The notes below the pieces were generated by a model. It saw nothing but the letters and a program-made list of their open reading frames with translations, searched no databases and had not been told where the DNA came from. This document shows, one piece after another, positions 7,787 through 13,739 of a DNA stretch of 13,739 nt. Position numbers and translations under genes: made by a program. Source of the DNA: Firmicutes bacterium UBA995 (GTDB taxonomy: Bacteria; Bacillota; Sulfobacillia; UBA995). Each line of letters starts with the position of its first letter. The stretch's first letter is position 1. The stretch spans positions 1 to 13,739 of the forward strand of contig DBBB01000157.1 in NCBI GenBank assembly GCA_002291985.1. Reading direction: 5' to 3'.

Positions 7787-9184
7787 GTGGGCAGCAATGG
7801 CGATGTCTTGCTGGTGAGCGGCCCGCGCAAGACCATGGGCGCCGGCGAGGAAGTGGGCGAGAACCTCGGCCTGGGATACCTCGCAGCGGTCATGAGGAAG
7901 CAGGGCGTGAGCGTGGAGATCCTCGATGCCGGCCTTGAAGGGCTGAGCGTGGCGGGGCTGATCGCGGCCATCCGCGCTCGCAGCTTCCGGGTGCTGGGGT
8001 TTTCGGTCGTGGTCCCCGGGATGTTGCGTCCCACGCTGAGTACGCTGACAGCTCTCGGTGCTACCGGGAGGTCTGGTCGGGACTACCTGACGGTCATGGG
8101 CGGCCATGTCCCGACCTTCTCTTGCCGCTCAATCCTCCGCGATGTGCCGGCCCTCGATGTGGTGGTGTGCGGCGAGGGAGAGGAGACTTTTCCCGATCTC
8201 GTTGCCCGGGTGCTGGGTGGGCGATCCTGGCATGACTGCTCCGGCCTGGCCTATCGCCTGGACGGCCAGGTGGTCGTGACCACACCGCGCCCGCTGGTGA
8301 CCGATCTGGACTGCGTGCCCCATCCCGCCAGGGACAAGCTTGCTTTGTCCCTGCAACGCGGGACGATGGCTCGGCTGATCTCCTCACGGGGCTGTCACGG
8401 CGGGTGCGCTTTCTGTAGCATTCGCGCCTTCTACGGGGGTTCACCGGGACCCGTCTGGCGCGGCCGCCATCCTGAGGACGTGGCGGCAGAAGTCGATGAG
8501 CTGGTAGGGGGCTGGGGAATTCGCCACTTCCGCTTCAGCGATGACAACTTCGTCGGCCCCGGCCGGGCGGGTCGGCAGCGTGCCCTGGCGGTGGCCGACG
8601 CCATCGCCTCCCTCGGACGCGACCTTGAGTTCACCATAGCCTGCCGGCCGGACGACGTGGACCACGAGTTGTTCGCAGGGTTGAAAGCCGCCGGCCTGCG
8701 CACCGTATTCCTGGGCGTGGAGTCGGGCAACCAGCACATCCTCGACGCGCTCGACAAGGGAATCACGGTAGAGCGCAGCCGACAAGCGGTACGAACCCTG
8801 CGAGCGCTGGGGCTGCGCCCCGGGCTTGGTTTCATAATGTTCACTCCCTATACCCGGCTGGAGGACCTTCCGACCAACTTCGAGTTTCTCCGGGAACTGG
8901 GCATCGGTCTGCGCACGAGGGGCGACATGCTGAACATCCTGAACCGCCTGGAAGTGTACGAGGGTACGCCCATCGCCGAGCGCCTGCGCCGGGAAGGGCG
9001 GCTGCGCGGCAACTACCGGAGGTTTTCCTATGGCATGCGTCCGGAGGTAGAAGTGCTGTACCGTCTGCTCAAGAGCTGTCAGGGCGCCGCCATGGCTGCC
9101 CGTCGCGTGGCGCAAGTCATGGGGCCGGCACGTGGCCCGGACGTTCGACCTCCCCGTTGTCGCCTGCCAGACGGACCTGCCTGA
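7787..9184 (+). CDS. B12-binding-type radical SAM protein, substrate unknown
   Basis: This is a 465-residue enzyme. Residues about 5-135 look like a cobalamin-binding Rossmann domain of the type found in B12-dependent radical SAM enzymes, opening with Asp-Val-Leu-Leu-Val-Ser and containing Glu-Asn-Leu-Gly-Leu-Gly-Tyr-Leu-Ala and Val-Met-Gly-Gly-His. The classical Asp-x-His-x-x-Gly cobalt-ligating motif is not seen, which is common in this group. The radical SAM core follows with Cys203-x3-Cys207-x2-Cys210 for the [4Fe-4S] cluster, then Phe-Ser-Asp-Asp-Asn-Phe and Gly-Val-Glu-Ser-Gly-Asn, two standard strand motifs. GTG 7787 has a good AGGAG and lies 14 bases after the tagA stop, so it is likely co-transcribed with the polymer genes. 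The class often methylates unactivated carbons or rearranges rings; the substrate here cannot be told. The last 25 residues are Pro/Arg-rich and look unstructured. Confidence 0.88.
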   Translation: MGSNGDVLLVSGPRKTMGAGEEVGENLGLGYLAAVMRKQGVSVEILDAGLEGLSVAGLIAAIRARSFRVLGFSVVVPGMLRPTLSTLTALGATGRSGRDYLTVMGGHVPTFSCRSILRDVPALDVVVCGEGEETFPDLVARVLGGRSWHDCSGLAYRLDGQVVVTTPRPLVTDLDCVPHPARDKLALSLQRGTMARLISSRGCHGGCAFCSIRAFYGGSPGPVWRGRHPEDVAAEVDELVGGWGIRHFRFSDDNFVGPGRAGRQRALAVADAIASLGRDLEFTIACRPDDVDHELFAGLKAAGLRTVFLGVESGNQHILDALDKGITVERSRQAVRTLRALGLRPGLGFIMFTPYTRLEDLPTNFEFLRELGIGLRTRGDMLNILNRLEVYEGTPIAERLRREGRLRGNYRRFSYGMRPEVEVLYRLLKSCQGAAMAARRVAQVMGPARGPDVRPPRCRLPDGPA

Positions 9185-9297
9185 TTCCCCGACATGCCCC
9201 CCTTCGGCGTGCGTCCAAGGCCGCCAGCAGGGGGCGGTGTCAGGGCGGCGTCAAGCTGTGAACAAAGGCAGTGTTGATGCGGGGCGGTGTTTTCCGG

Positions 9298-9326
9298 GAA
9301 GGAACTACCCGCTACGTGTCGAATTA
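9298..9326 (+). promoter_or_regulatory. Candidate sigma-H promoter for ftsE-ftsX-envC
   Basis: GAAGGAACT (9298-9306), then 11 bases, then GTCGAATTA (9318-9326), fits the Bacillus sigma-H consensus RnAGGAwWW-N11/12-RnnGAATwW with a single mismatch (C at 9305). Transcription would begin near 9332, leaving a leader of about 195 bases before ftsE. The -10 GAAT lies inside the first of two TGTCGAA boxes. The match is to a consensus recalled from B. subtilis; sigma-H itself is not encoded in the window. Confidence 0.5.
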
Positions 9327-9337
9327 CATGTGTCGAA
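9316..9337 (+). promoter_or_regulatory. Tandem 0A-box-like (Spo0A) motifs
   Basis: The 8-mer GTGTCGAA occurs twice, at 9316-9323 and 9330-9337, in the same direction and 14 bases apart. TGTCGAA is the B. subtilis Spo0A 0A-box consensus. Well-studied tandem 0A boxes are usually about 10 bases apart, so the 14-base period is atypical. Two other TGTCGAA copies in the window (9597, 10366) are inside ftsE and ftsX as Val-Glu codons and are background. Confidence 0.45.
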
Positions 9338-9487
9338 ACGGCCCGGTTACATAAGGCCTGCAGCAGACGGGCTTACGGGCTGGCCCCCGGCAGGCGGACG
9401 TGTTTCCTCCGGACGACGCCACCGGTACGGCAGTCGCACCAGCGGCTATCGGGGAGCAGAGCGGGAATTACACCATCACTGTGGGCT

Positions 9488-9501
9488 GGAGCCGCGGCTC
9501 C
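9488..9501. repeat. 14-base perfect palindrome in the ftsE leader
   Basis: GGAGCCGCGGCTCC is its own reverse complement and ends 10 bases before the ftsE ribosome site. It could be a protein-binding site or part of an RNA hairpin in the leader. There is no U-run, so it is not a terminator. In GC-rich DNA it could be incidental. Confidence 0.4.
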
Positions 9502-9511
9502 TTCCTGCTCC

Positions 9512-9517
9512 GGGGGT
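9512..9517 (+). promoter_or_regulatory. Ribosome binding site supporting a CTG start for ftsE
   Basis: GGGGGT, one mismatch from GGAGGT, lies 8 bases before CTG 9526 and about 50 bases before the first conventional in-frame start (GTG 9568). Its position argues that initiation occurs at 9526. The TAG at 9517-9519 closes the frame further upstream. Confidence 0.5.
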
Positions 9518-9525
9518 AGGCGGCA

Positions 9526-10215
9526 CTGTTCGAACTCAAGGGCGTTGCCAAGGTATATCCCAACCGGGTGGTGGCCCTGTCCGGGGTCAACCTGCGTGTC
9601 GAACGGGGCGAATTCGTGTTCCTGGTGGGGGCGAGCGGCGCCGGCAAGTCCACTCTTTTGAAGCTCCTGTATCGCGAGGAGACGGCCACGCGCGGCCAGA
9701 TCCTGTTCAATGGGCGCAACCTGGGCCGGCTGCATCCTTCCCTGGTCCCGCATGTCCGGCGGAAGATTGGCGTCGTCTTTCAGGACTGTAAGCTCCTCCC
9801 GAACAAGACGGCCCTGGAGAACGTGGCGTTCGCGCTCGAAGTGACGGGCGCCAGTGGCCGCGAGATCCGCCGGCGGGTGCCGGCGGTGCTGGAACTGGTG
9901 GGGCTGAGCAATAGGCTCAGAGCTTGCCCGCATGAGTTGTCCAGCGGCGAACAACAGCGAGTGGCCCTGGCCCGCGCGATCGTCAACAACCCGGCGGCGG
10001 TGATTGCCGATGAGCCCACGGGCAACCTGGACCCGGACACGGCCTGGGGGATTGTCGGCTTGCTGGACGAAATCAACCGGCGGGGGCGCACGGTGATCAT
10101 GGCTACCCATGCCCAGGGTATAGTGAACCGGCTGAACCGCCGGGTCGTTGCCCTGGTCGAGGGTCGCATCAACCGCGATGACCGGCAAGGCGGCTACGGA
10201 CATGGGCCTTTTTAG
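9526..10215 (+). CDS. ftsE: Cell division ATP-binding protein FtsE
   Basis: FtsE is the ABC ATPase of the FtsEX complex, which couples ATP hydrolysis at the division site to activation of an extracytoplasmic murein hydrolase. Walker A (Gly-Ala-Ser-Gly-Ala-Gly-Lys-Ser), Q-loop (Phe-Gln-Asp-Cys-Lys-Leu-Leu), signature (Leu-Ser-Ser-Gly-Glu-Gln-Gln, with Ser for the usual first Gly), Walker B (Ala-Asp-Glu-Pro-Thr-Gly) and H-loop (Ala-Thr-His) are all present. From the CTG at 9526 the protein is 229 residues, with Walker A Lys41 and Walker B Asp162/Glu163, exactly the E. coli FtsE numbering. It would begin Met-Phe-Glu-Leu-Lys-Gly-Val-Ala-Lys-Val-Tyr-Pro, as the family does. No ATG, GTG or TTG exists between the in-frame stop at 9517 and this point. 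The first standard start, GTG 9568, would delete the first strand of the fold. Overlaps ftsX by 14 bases. Confidence 0.93.
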   Translation: MFELKGVAKVYPNRVVALSGVNLRVERGEFVFLVGASGAGKSTLLKLLYREETATRGQILFNGRNLGRLHPSLVPHVRRKIGVVFQDCKLLPNKTALENVAFALEVTGASGREIRRRVPAVLELVGLSNRLRACPHELSSGEQQRVALARAIVNNPAAVIADEPTGNLDPDTAWGIVGLLDEINRRGRTVIMATHAQGIVNRLNRRVVALVEGRINRDDRQGGYGHGPF

Positions 10216-11092
10216 ATTGTTCGCCCGGGGGTTTCGCGAGGCATTCCGGGGCATCGCCGCGAATTCCGTTCTGAGCCTGGCCTCGGTGAGCACCGCGGCC
10301 CTGACCTTGGCCGTGCTGGCAGGGTTTCTCGTCGCGGCAGCCAACGTGCACCATCTTGCGACCGTTGTCGAAGGGCAACTGCAAGTACGAGTGTACCTGG
10401 AAGACGGGTTGCCAGAGGTGGACTTGCGACAACTCGAGGCGCATATCGCCGGCATCCCCGGCGTGGTCGGGCATGCGTATGTGTCCCAGGAGGAAGCCTT
10501 GGAGCGGCTAAGACAGTACCTGGGAGATGACCGGTTCATACTCGAGGCGGTAGAGGAGGCCAACCCCCTGCCCGCATCATTCGAAATCGATGTCCTGCGG
10601 CCCGATCTGGTAGAGCGGGTTGCCTTCGAGCTGAAAGACCAGCCGGGCGTTCGCGAAATCCGCTACTCGGCGGAAGTGGTCCGACGCCTGCTCGACCTGA
10701 CCAACTTCTTCCGCCTGGCAGGTCTGGCGATGGCGTTCCTTCTGACCGGCGTCACCGTGTTCATCATCGCCAACACCATTCGCCTTACCGTCTTCGCCCG
10801 CCGTGACGAGATTGCCATCATGAAGCTTGTCGGGGCCACCGACTGGTACATCCGCTGGCCTTTCGTGCTCGAAGGCATAGTGCTCGGCGCGGCCGGAGGC
10901 GGAGTGGCCGCCCTCTTGGCCGCCGGCGGTTACCGGTGGTTGTTCCGGTTCGTCGTGGAGCGATTACCCTTTCTGCCCCTCGTCAGGCCCGAACCGATGC
11001 TGCATAATCTGACCCTGGTACTGCTGGCGATCGGCGCTCTGGTGGGCGTGGTGGGCAGTCAGATCTCGGTACGTCGCCTGCTGGAAGTGTAG
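10202..11092 (+). CDS. ftsX: Cell division protein FtsX
   Basis: FtsX is the four-span membrane partner of FtsE; its outer loop holds the hydrolase activator. The 296-residue length equals that of typical Bacillota FtsX. Spans are at about residues 24-46, 170-192, 222-242 and 268-288. The large extracytoplasmic domain is 47-165. The cytoplasmic segment between spans 2 and 3 carries Arg-Arg-Asp-Glu-Ile-Ala-Ile-Met-Lys-Leu-Val-Gly-Ala, the family's coupling motif. ATG 10202 is chosen: it has AAGGCGG 7 bases upstream and yields Met-Gly-Leu-Phe-Arg before the conserved amphipathic N-terminus. ATG 10178, also in frame, has no good ribosome site. The start lies inside the ftsE end, so translation is probably coupled. 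In B. subtilis FtsEX governs CwlO and timely sporulation entry; here the adjacent M23 gene is the likely partner. Confidence 0.95.
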   Translation: MGLFRLFARGFREAFRGIAANSVLSLASVSTAALTLAVLAGFLVAAANVHHLATVVEGQLQVRVYLEDGLPEVDLRQLEAHIAGIPGVVGHAYVSQEEALERLRQYLGDDRFILEAVEEANPLPASFEIDVLRPDLVERVAFELKDQPGVREIRYSAEVVRRLLDLTNFFRLAGLAMAFLLTGVTVFIIANTIRLTVFARRDEIAIMKLVGATDWYIRWPFVLEGIVLGAAGGGVAALLAAGGYRWLFRFVVERLPFLPLVRPEPMLHNLTLVLLAIGALVGVVGSQISVRRLLEV

Positions 11093-11103
11093 GAGGTGCG
11101 GGC

Positions 11104-12255
11104 ATGACCACCAAGTTGCTGCGCTTCCGATGGAAACTGCTATGGCTGGTGCCGGTCCTGCTCTTACTGAGCCCGGGATATGCACTGGGTAATCCCCTCC
11201 AGGAGAGGCAGCGGGAACTGGAGGGTATCCAGCGCAGCATCCGCCAGCAGCAGGAAGAGCTGAGGCAAGCCGAACGCCAGCGCCGGACACTGCTGGGTCA
11301 GATACGAAACCTGGACCGCCAGCTCGATCGCAGCCAGCGGGAACTCGCCGACATCGAACGGCGGCTGCGGGCGACCGAAGCGGAAGTTACGCGGGTGAAG
11401 GGCGAACTGAAGGAAGCCGAAATGAAGGTGGAACACCGGTCGGACTTGCTGGCCAGGAGGGCAGTCGCCACCTACAAGGAGGGGCCGGTCACCTATCTCG
11501 AGGTATTGATCGGCGCCACCGACTTCTCCGACTTCCTGAGCCGCCTTGACCTGCTGCGCTTCATCCTCGTCCAGGACGTGGAACTCCTGCACGAAGTACG
11601 TGAGGATCGGGAACGGATCGCCCGGGCCAGAGAGCAACTCGAGCAGAGACGGACGGAGATCACCGGGCTGCGCCGGCAGGCTCAAGCCAAGAAGGCCAGC
11701 ATTGAACGGCAGACCGCCGAGCGCAACCGCTTGCTGAGTCAGACCGAACGGGACATCGAGGCTTATCGCCGGGCTCTTGATGATCTTGAACAACAGAGCC
11801 GGGCGGTGACCGCCTACATCCAGGAATTGCTCGCCCGCCAGCGCCGGGAGTATCAGGGACCATTGAGGGCTGCGTGGCCTGTTCCCGGTTTTACCCGCGT
11901 GTCCTCGCCCTTTGGGATGCGTTTCCATCCGATTCTCCGCGCCCGCCGGATGCACACGGGCCTGGATATCCCCGCGCCCAGCGGTACCCGGGTGGTAGCC
12001 GCCGAGGCGGGAGGGGTCATCTTGGCGGGTTGGCTAGGTGGGTATGGCAACACGGTCATCATCGATCACGGCGGGGGATATTCCACGCTATATGCCCATC
12101 TATCGCGAATTAATGTCGCGGTTGGAGCGGAAATCGCTCGCGGGCAGGTGATCGGACGGGTGGGCACTACCGGGTTTAGCACCGGTCCTCACCTGCACTG
12201 GGAAGTACGGGTGAACGGCGAGCCCGAGGATCCCCGGCAGTTTCTGGTCCCTTGA
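11104..12255 (+). CDS. EnvC/PcsB-like murein hydrolase or activator, coiled coil plus M23 LytM domain
   Basis: This is a 383-residue secreted protein. A signal sequence (basic start, hydrophobic 11-23, Ala-Leu-Gly-Asn near 30) is followed by a long heptad-rich Arg/Glu/Gln coiled coil (about 31-255), interrupted by a short Leu-Glu-Val-Leu-Ile-Gly-Ala-Thr-Asp-Phe-Ser-Asp-Phe segment that is typical of the EnvC/CwlO/PcsB coiled-coil family. The C-terminal domain (about 265-383) is M23 LytM. His284 and Asp288 (His-Thr-Gly-Leu-Asp), His332 (Tyr-Ala-His) and His363-Leu-His365 are present, so the zinc site looks intact and the protein may itself cleave peptide cross-links. E. coli EnvC by contrast lacks zinc ligands and only activates amidases. 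AGGAGGTG (11091-11098) overlaps the ftsX stop and fixes the ATG. Position directly after ftsEX makes it the likely FtsX partner. Confidence 0.92.
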   Translation: MTTKLLRFRWKLLWLVPVLLLLSPGYALGNPLQERQRELEGIQRSIRQQQEELRQAERQRRTLLGQIRNLDRQLDRSQRELADIERRLRATEAEVTRVKGELKEAEMKVEHRSDLLARRAVATYKEGPVTYLEVLIGATDFSDFLSRLDLLRFILVQDVELLHEVREDRERIARAREQLEQRRTEITGLRRQAQAKKASIERQTAERNRLLSQTERDIEAYRRALDDLEQQSRAVTAYIQELLARQRREYQGPLRAAWPVPGFTRVSSPFGMRFHPILRARRMHTGLDIPAPSGTRVVAAEAGGVILAGWLGGYGNTVIIDHGGGYSTLYAHLSRINVAVGAEIARGQVIGRVGTTGFSTGPHLHWEVRVNGEPEDPRQFLVP

Positions 12256-12348
12256 CGGGGGTTCATCTTCAGGGAAGGTTATGGGGATTCGCGATAGCAT
12301 TATAATGGACCGGCTGACCGACAGGGCCGGAGGAGATGGGGATAAGCC
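12256..12348 (+). promoter_or_regulatory. Spacer with TATAAT promoter and ribosome site for ctpA
   Basis: A perfect TATAAT lies at 12301-12306, followed by an expected start point near 12313. No good TTGACA is found 16-18 bases upstream (the bases there are GTTATG-like). The overlapping CATTATA (12298-12304) also fits the -10 CATnnTA of forespore sigma factors, but the matching -35 is missing. GGAGGAG (12329-12335) lies 13 bases before the ATG; GGGGAT, nearer at 12338, may help. No terminator for the envC-like gene is seen. Confidence 0.5.
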
Positions 12349-13596
12349 ATGTTGACGCTGTCCCGCCGCAAGGTCGTGTTCGCGCTGCTGGGGCTCCTGA
12401 TCATCACCAATCTGGGCACATACGCCCTTGCTGCCGGGTATATACCGGGCATCGGCATCCGGTGGGGCCGGGGGCTCGCGGTGCCCCGCGGACTGCCCGA
12501 GCAGTTCGATCGACTGGGCCGTGCTCTGGAGTTGATCCAGGCCAACTTCGTCGATCCCGACCAGGTCGACCTCGACCGCCTGGCTGAAGGCGCGATCAGC
12601 GGGCTGGTCCGGGCCCTCGATGACCCCTATTCCTATTACCTCGATCCGGCAGCTTACGAGGACTTCATCCAGCGGGCCGAAGGCGAGTATGAGGGTATTG
12701 GCGTGGTGGTGCAGTATGAGGATCCTTACACCACCGTGGTCCATCCTTTCCGGGACAGTCCCGCCGAACGAGCGGGCTTCTGGCCTCGCGATCGGATCGT
12801 CACGGTCGACGGCCGGGACGTTCGGGGCGTTCCCCTGGAAATAGTGGTTACCCTGATCCGGGGACCCGCAGGGACGCCGGTGAACATCATCGTGCTCCGC
12901 CGGACGCCTGAGGGCGATCAGCGACTCGAGTTCAACATCGTCCGGGGACGTATCCTGATTAACCCCGCTTACGCGGTAATGCTGGATCCGGCGGCAGGGA
13001 TCGGTTACCTCCATCTGGCCGGCATCGACCAGCGTACCCCGGCCCTCGTGCAGCAGGCCCTCGACGAGTTTCGCCGACAAGGGTTGCGGGGCCTGGTGCT
13101 CGACTTGCGGAACAACTCCGGGGGACTGCTGGCGGAGACGGTCGTGGTGGCAGAGCAGTTTGTCCCCCAAGGCCGTATTGTCGAGGTTCGCTATCGGGAC
13201 GGCCGGCGCGAGGCATTCGACGCGCATGGCGAGGGACTGGGGCTTCCCCTCGTGGTCCTCGTGAACGCGGGCACGGCGAGCGCGGCCGAGATCCTGGCCG
13301 GGGCCATCGGCGATCGGGATGCGGGAGTGCTGGTGGGCACTCGCACTTTCGGCAAGGGATCGGTGCAATCACCGTTTGGGCTGGGAGAAGACACCGCCCT
13401 GCGCATCACCACCGCCCGCTACTACCTGCCGGGGGGTACAACCCCCGACCGGACCGGTGTGGAACCCGATGTGCTCGTACAAAACGCTGAGCCGGAAGAA
13501 GGTGAGCGGGCGGTACGCTTCGAGGATCTGAATGACCCCCGTAACCGCCAGTTGATCGAGGCCGTGAACATCTTACGGCGGGAGCTGGGACGCTAG
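12349..13596 (+). CDS. ctpA: C-terminal processing peptidase, S41 family with PDZ domain
   Basis: This 415-residue serine protease cleaves exported proteins near their C-terminus. A signal anchor (about residues 8-29) places it outside the membrane. Leu-Asp-Asp-Pro-Tyr-Ser-Tyr-Tyr-Leu (90-98) is a family landmark. The PDZ substrate-binding domain follows (about 105-185), then the S41 core with Leu-Val-Leu-Asp-Leu-Arg-Asn-Asn-Ser-Gly-Gly. The catalytic dyad is Ser311 (in Gly-Thr-Ala-Ser-Ala-Ala-Glu) and Lys336 (in Thr-Phe-Gly-Lys-Gly-Ser), 25 residues apart as usual. The position after ftsEX matches B. subtilis ctpB, whose product cleaves SpoIVFA during sporulation, so a sporulation role is possible. 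The ctpA/ctpB distinction cannot be made from sequence alone. The gene has its own candidate promoter and ends 18 bases before the next start. Confidence 0.94.
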   Translation: MLTLSRRKVVFALLGLLIITNLGTYALAAGYIPGIGIRWGRGLAVPRGLPEQFDRLGRALELIQANFVDPDQVDLDRLAEGAISGLVRALDDPYSYYLDPAAYEDFIQRAEGEYEGIGVVVQYEDPYTTVVHPFRDSPAERAGFWPRDRIVTVDGRDVRGVPLEIVVTLIRGPAGTPVNIIVLRRTPEGDQRLEFNIVRGRILINPAYAVMLDPAAGIGYLHLAGIDQRTPALVQQALDEFRRQGLRGLVLDLRNNSGGLLAETVVVAEQFVPQGRIVEVRYRDGRREAFDAHGEGLGLPLVVLVNAGTASAAEILAGAIGDRDAGVLVGTRTFGKGSVQSPFGLGEDTALRITTARYYLPGGTTPDRTGVEPDVLVQNAEPEEGERAVRFEDLNDPRNRQLIEAVNILRRELGR

Positions 13597-13614
13597 CCCC
13601 GGGGAGGTCGGCCG

Positions 13615-13739
13615 ATGTTCCCATTCCTCGATATCGCCAGGGCTATCCTGGCGCTGGTCCCCGACATGTTGTTCAATCCCTTCTCGCCCCGGTTCTTCCT
13701 GTTCTGGTTGTTCGTGCTGGTCGTGTCTTCCCAGTACCG
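13615..13739 (+). CDS. Membrane protein, probably MinJ-like/PDZ type (3' partial)
   Basis: An ATG with a strong GGGGAGGT (13601-13608) 6 bases upstream opens a frame that runs off the window end after 41 codons. The translated part begins Met-Phe-Pro-Phe-Leu-Asp-Ile and contains two hydrophobic stretches (about residues 6-16 and 26-38), the second ending in Ser-Ser-Gln-Tyr. It is therefore a polytopic membrane protein. In many Bacillota the gene after ctpA/ctpB encodes a multi-span protein with a C-terminal PDZ domain (MinJ in B. subtilis, a division-site topology factor). The short N-terminus fits that group, but the PDZ domain would lie beyond the window, so the identity rests mainly on position. 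Confidence 0.6.
   Translation, partial: MFPFLDIARAILALVPDMLFNPFSPRFFLFWLFVLVVSSQY

Larger units (their letters stand above)
9185..9525 (+). other. Intergenic control region between the radical SAM gene and ftsE
   Basis: This 341-base gap is the only long one in the window. No open frame in it resembles a protein. It contains a direct repeat (GGGGCGGTGT at 9231 and 9281), a sigma-H-like promoter (9298-9326), two TGTCGAA boxes, a 14-base palindrome (9488-9501) and the ftsE ribosome site. A-rich patches around 9258-9270 contrast with the GC-rich surroundings. No T-run terminator is visible after the radical SAM gene, so some read-through into ftsE is possible. Confidence 0.7.

Noticed and set aside
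9214..9245. Possible terminator after the radical SAM gene
   Set aside because: Only a short CCGCC/GGCGG pairing with no T-run is present, which is too weak in GC-rich DNA.
9132..9791. Plus-strand open frame bridging the radical SAM and ftsE genes
   Set aside because: It overlaps both genes in a different frame, has no ribosome site and no family resemblance. The region between is better explained as control DNA.
10148..10201. Earlier ftsX starts (10148 or ATG 10178)
   Set aside because: They add residues with no family match and lack a good ribosome site. ATG 10202 gives the usual 296-residue FtsX.
9373..10563. 396-residue reverse-strand open frame across the ftsE upstream region
   Set aside because: It is antisense to ftsE and ftsX, which are certain genes; low-complexity Ser/Arg-rich translation and no start signal.
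12100..13368. 422-residue reverse-strand open frame
   Set aside because: It is antisense to ctpA, has no ribosome site, no recognisable domain and a composition expected from the complement of GC-rich coding DNA.

Overview
The window is a compact, GC-rich, entirely plus-strand stretch of a bacterial chromosome. It most resembles a spore-forming member of the Bacillota (Firmicutes), probably one of the high-GC, often thermophilic lineages; I cannot name a genus. The grounds are the gene order (secA, prfB, csaB, tagA, ftsE, ftsX, a LytM/EnvC-type gene, ctpA, then a PDZ-type membrane gene), the SEC-C zinc tail of SecA, and a candidate sigma-H/Spo0A control region in front of ftsE.

Region 1 (1-1282) holds the last 50 codons of secA, then prfB (release factor 2). 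prfB uses the classical programmed +1 frameshift at CTT-TGA-C, so it must be read as 169..237 joined to 239..1282.

Region 2 (1294-7772) is a tightly coupled envelope cassette: a DUF2993-type anchored protein, two tandem diverged DUF5693 membrane proteins, the pyruvyl transferase CsaB and a TagA/WecG-type glycosyltransferase. Genes overlap by GTGA or TGATG junctions. By family knowledge, CsaB and TagA point to a secondary cell-wall polymer, the kind that anchors S-layer (SLH) proteins. The roles of the DUF2993 and DUF5693 proteins are not established. A B12-type radical SAM enzyme of unknown substrate (7787-9184) follows directly.

Region 3 (9185-9525) is the only long non-coding stretch. It carries a near-consensus sigma-H promoter overlapping a pair of perfect TGTCGAA (0A-box) motifs, a 10-base direct repeat and a 14-base palindrome before the ftsE ribosome site.

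Region 4 (9526-12255) is the divisome/hydrolase module ftsE-ftsX-envC/lytM. ftsE appears to start at a non-canonical CTG codon. The ABC complex FtsEX would gate the extracytoplasmic M23 hydrolase encoded next to it, and that protein keeps its zinc ligands.

Region 5 (12256-13739) has a 93-base gap with a perfect TATAAT box, then ctpA (S41 protease with PDZ domain and Ser/Lys dyad) and the first 41 codons of a membrane protein in the position of the MinJ/PDZ gene. No RNA genes, mobile elements, CRISPR arrays or convincing terminators were seen.
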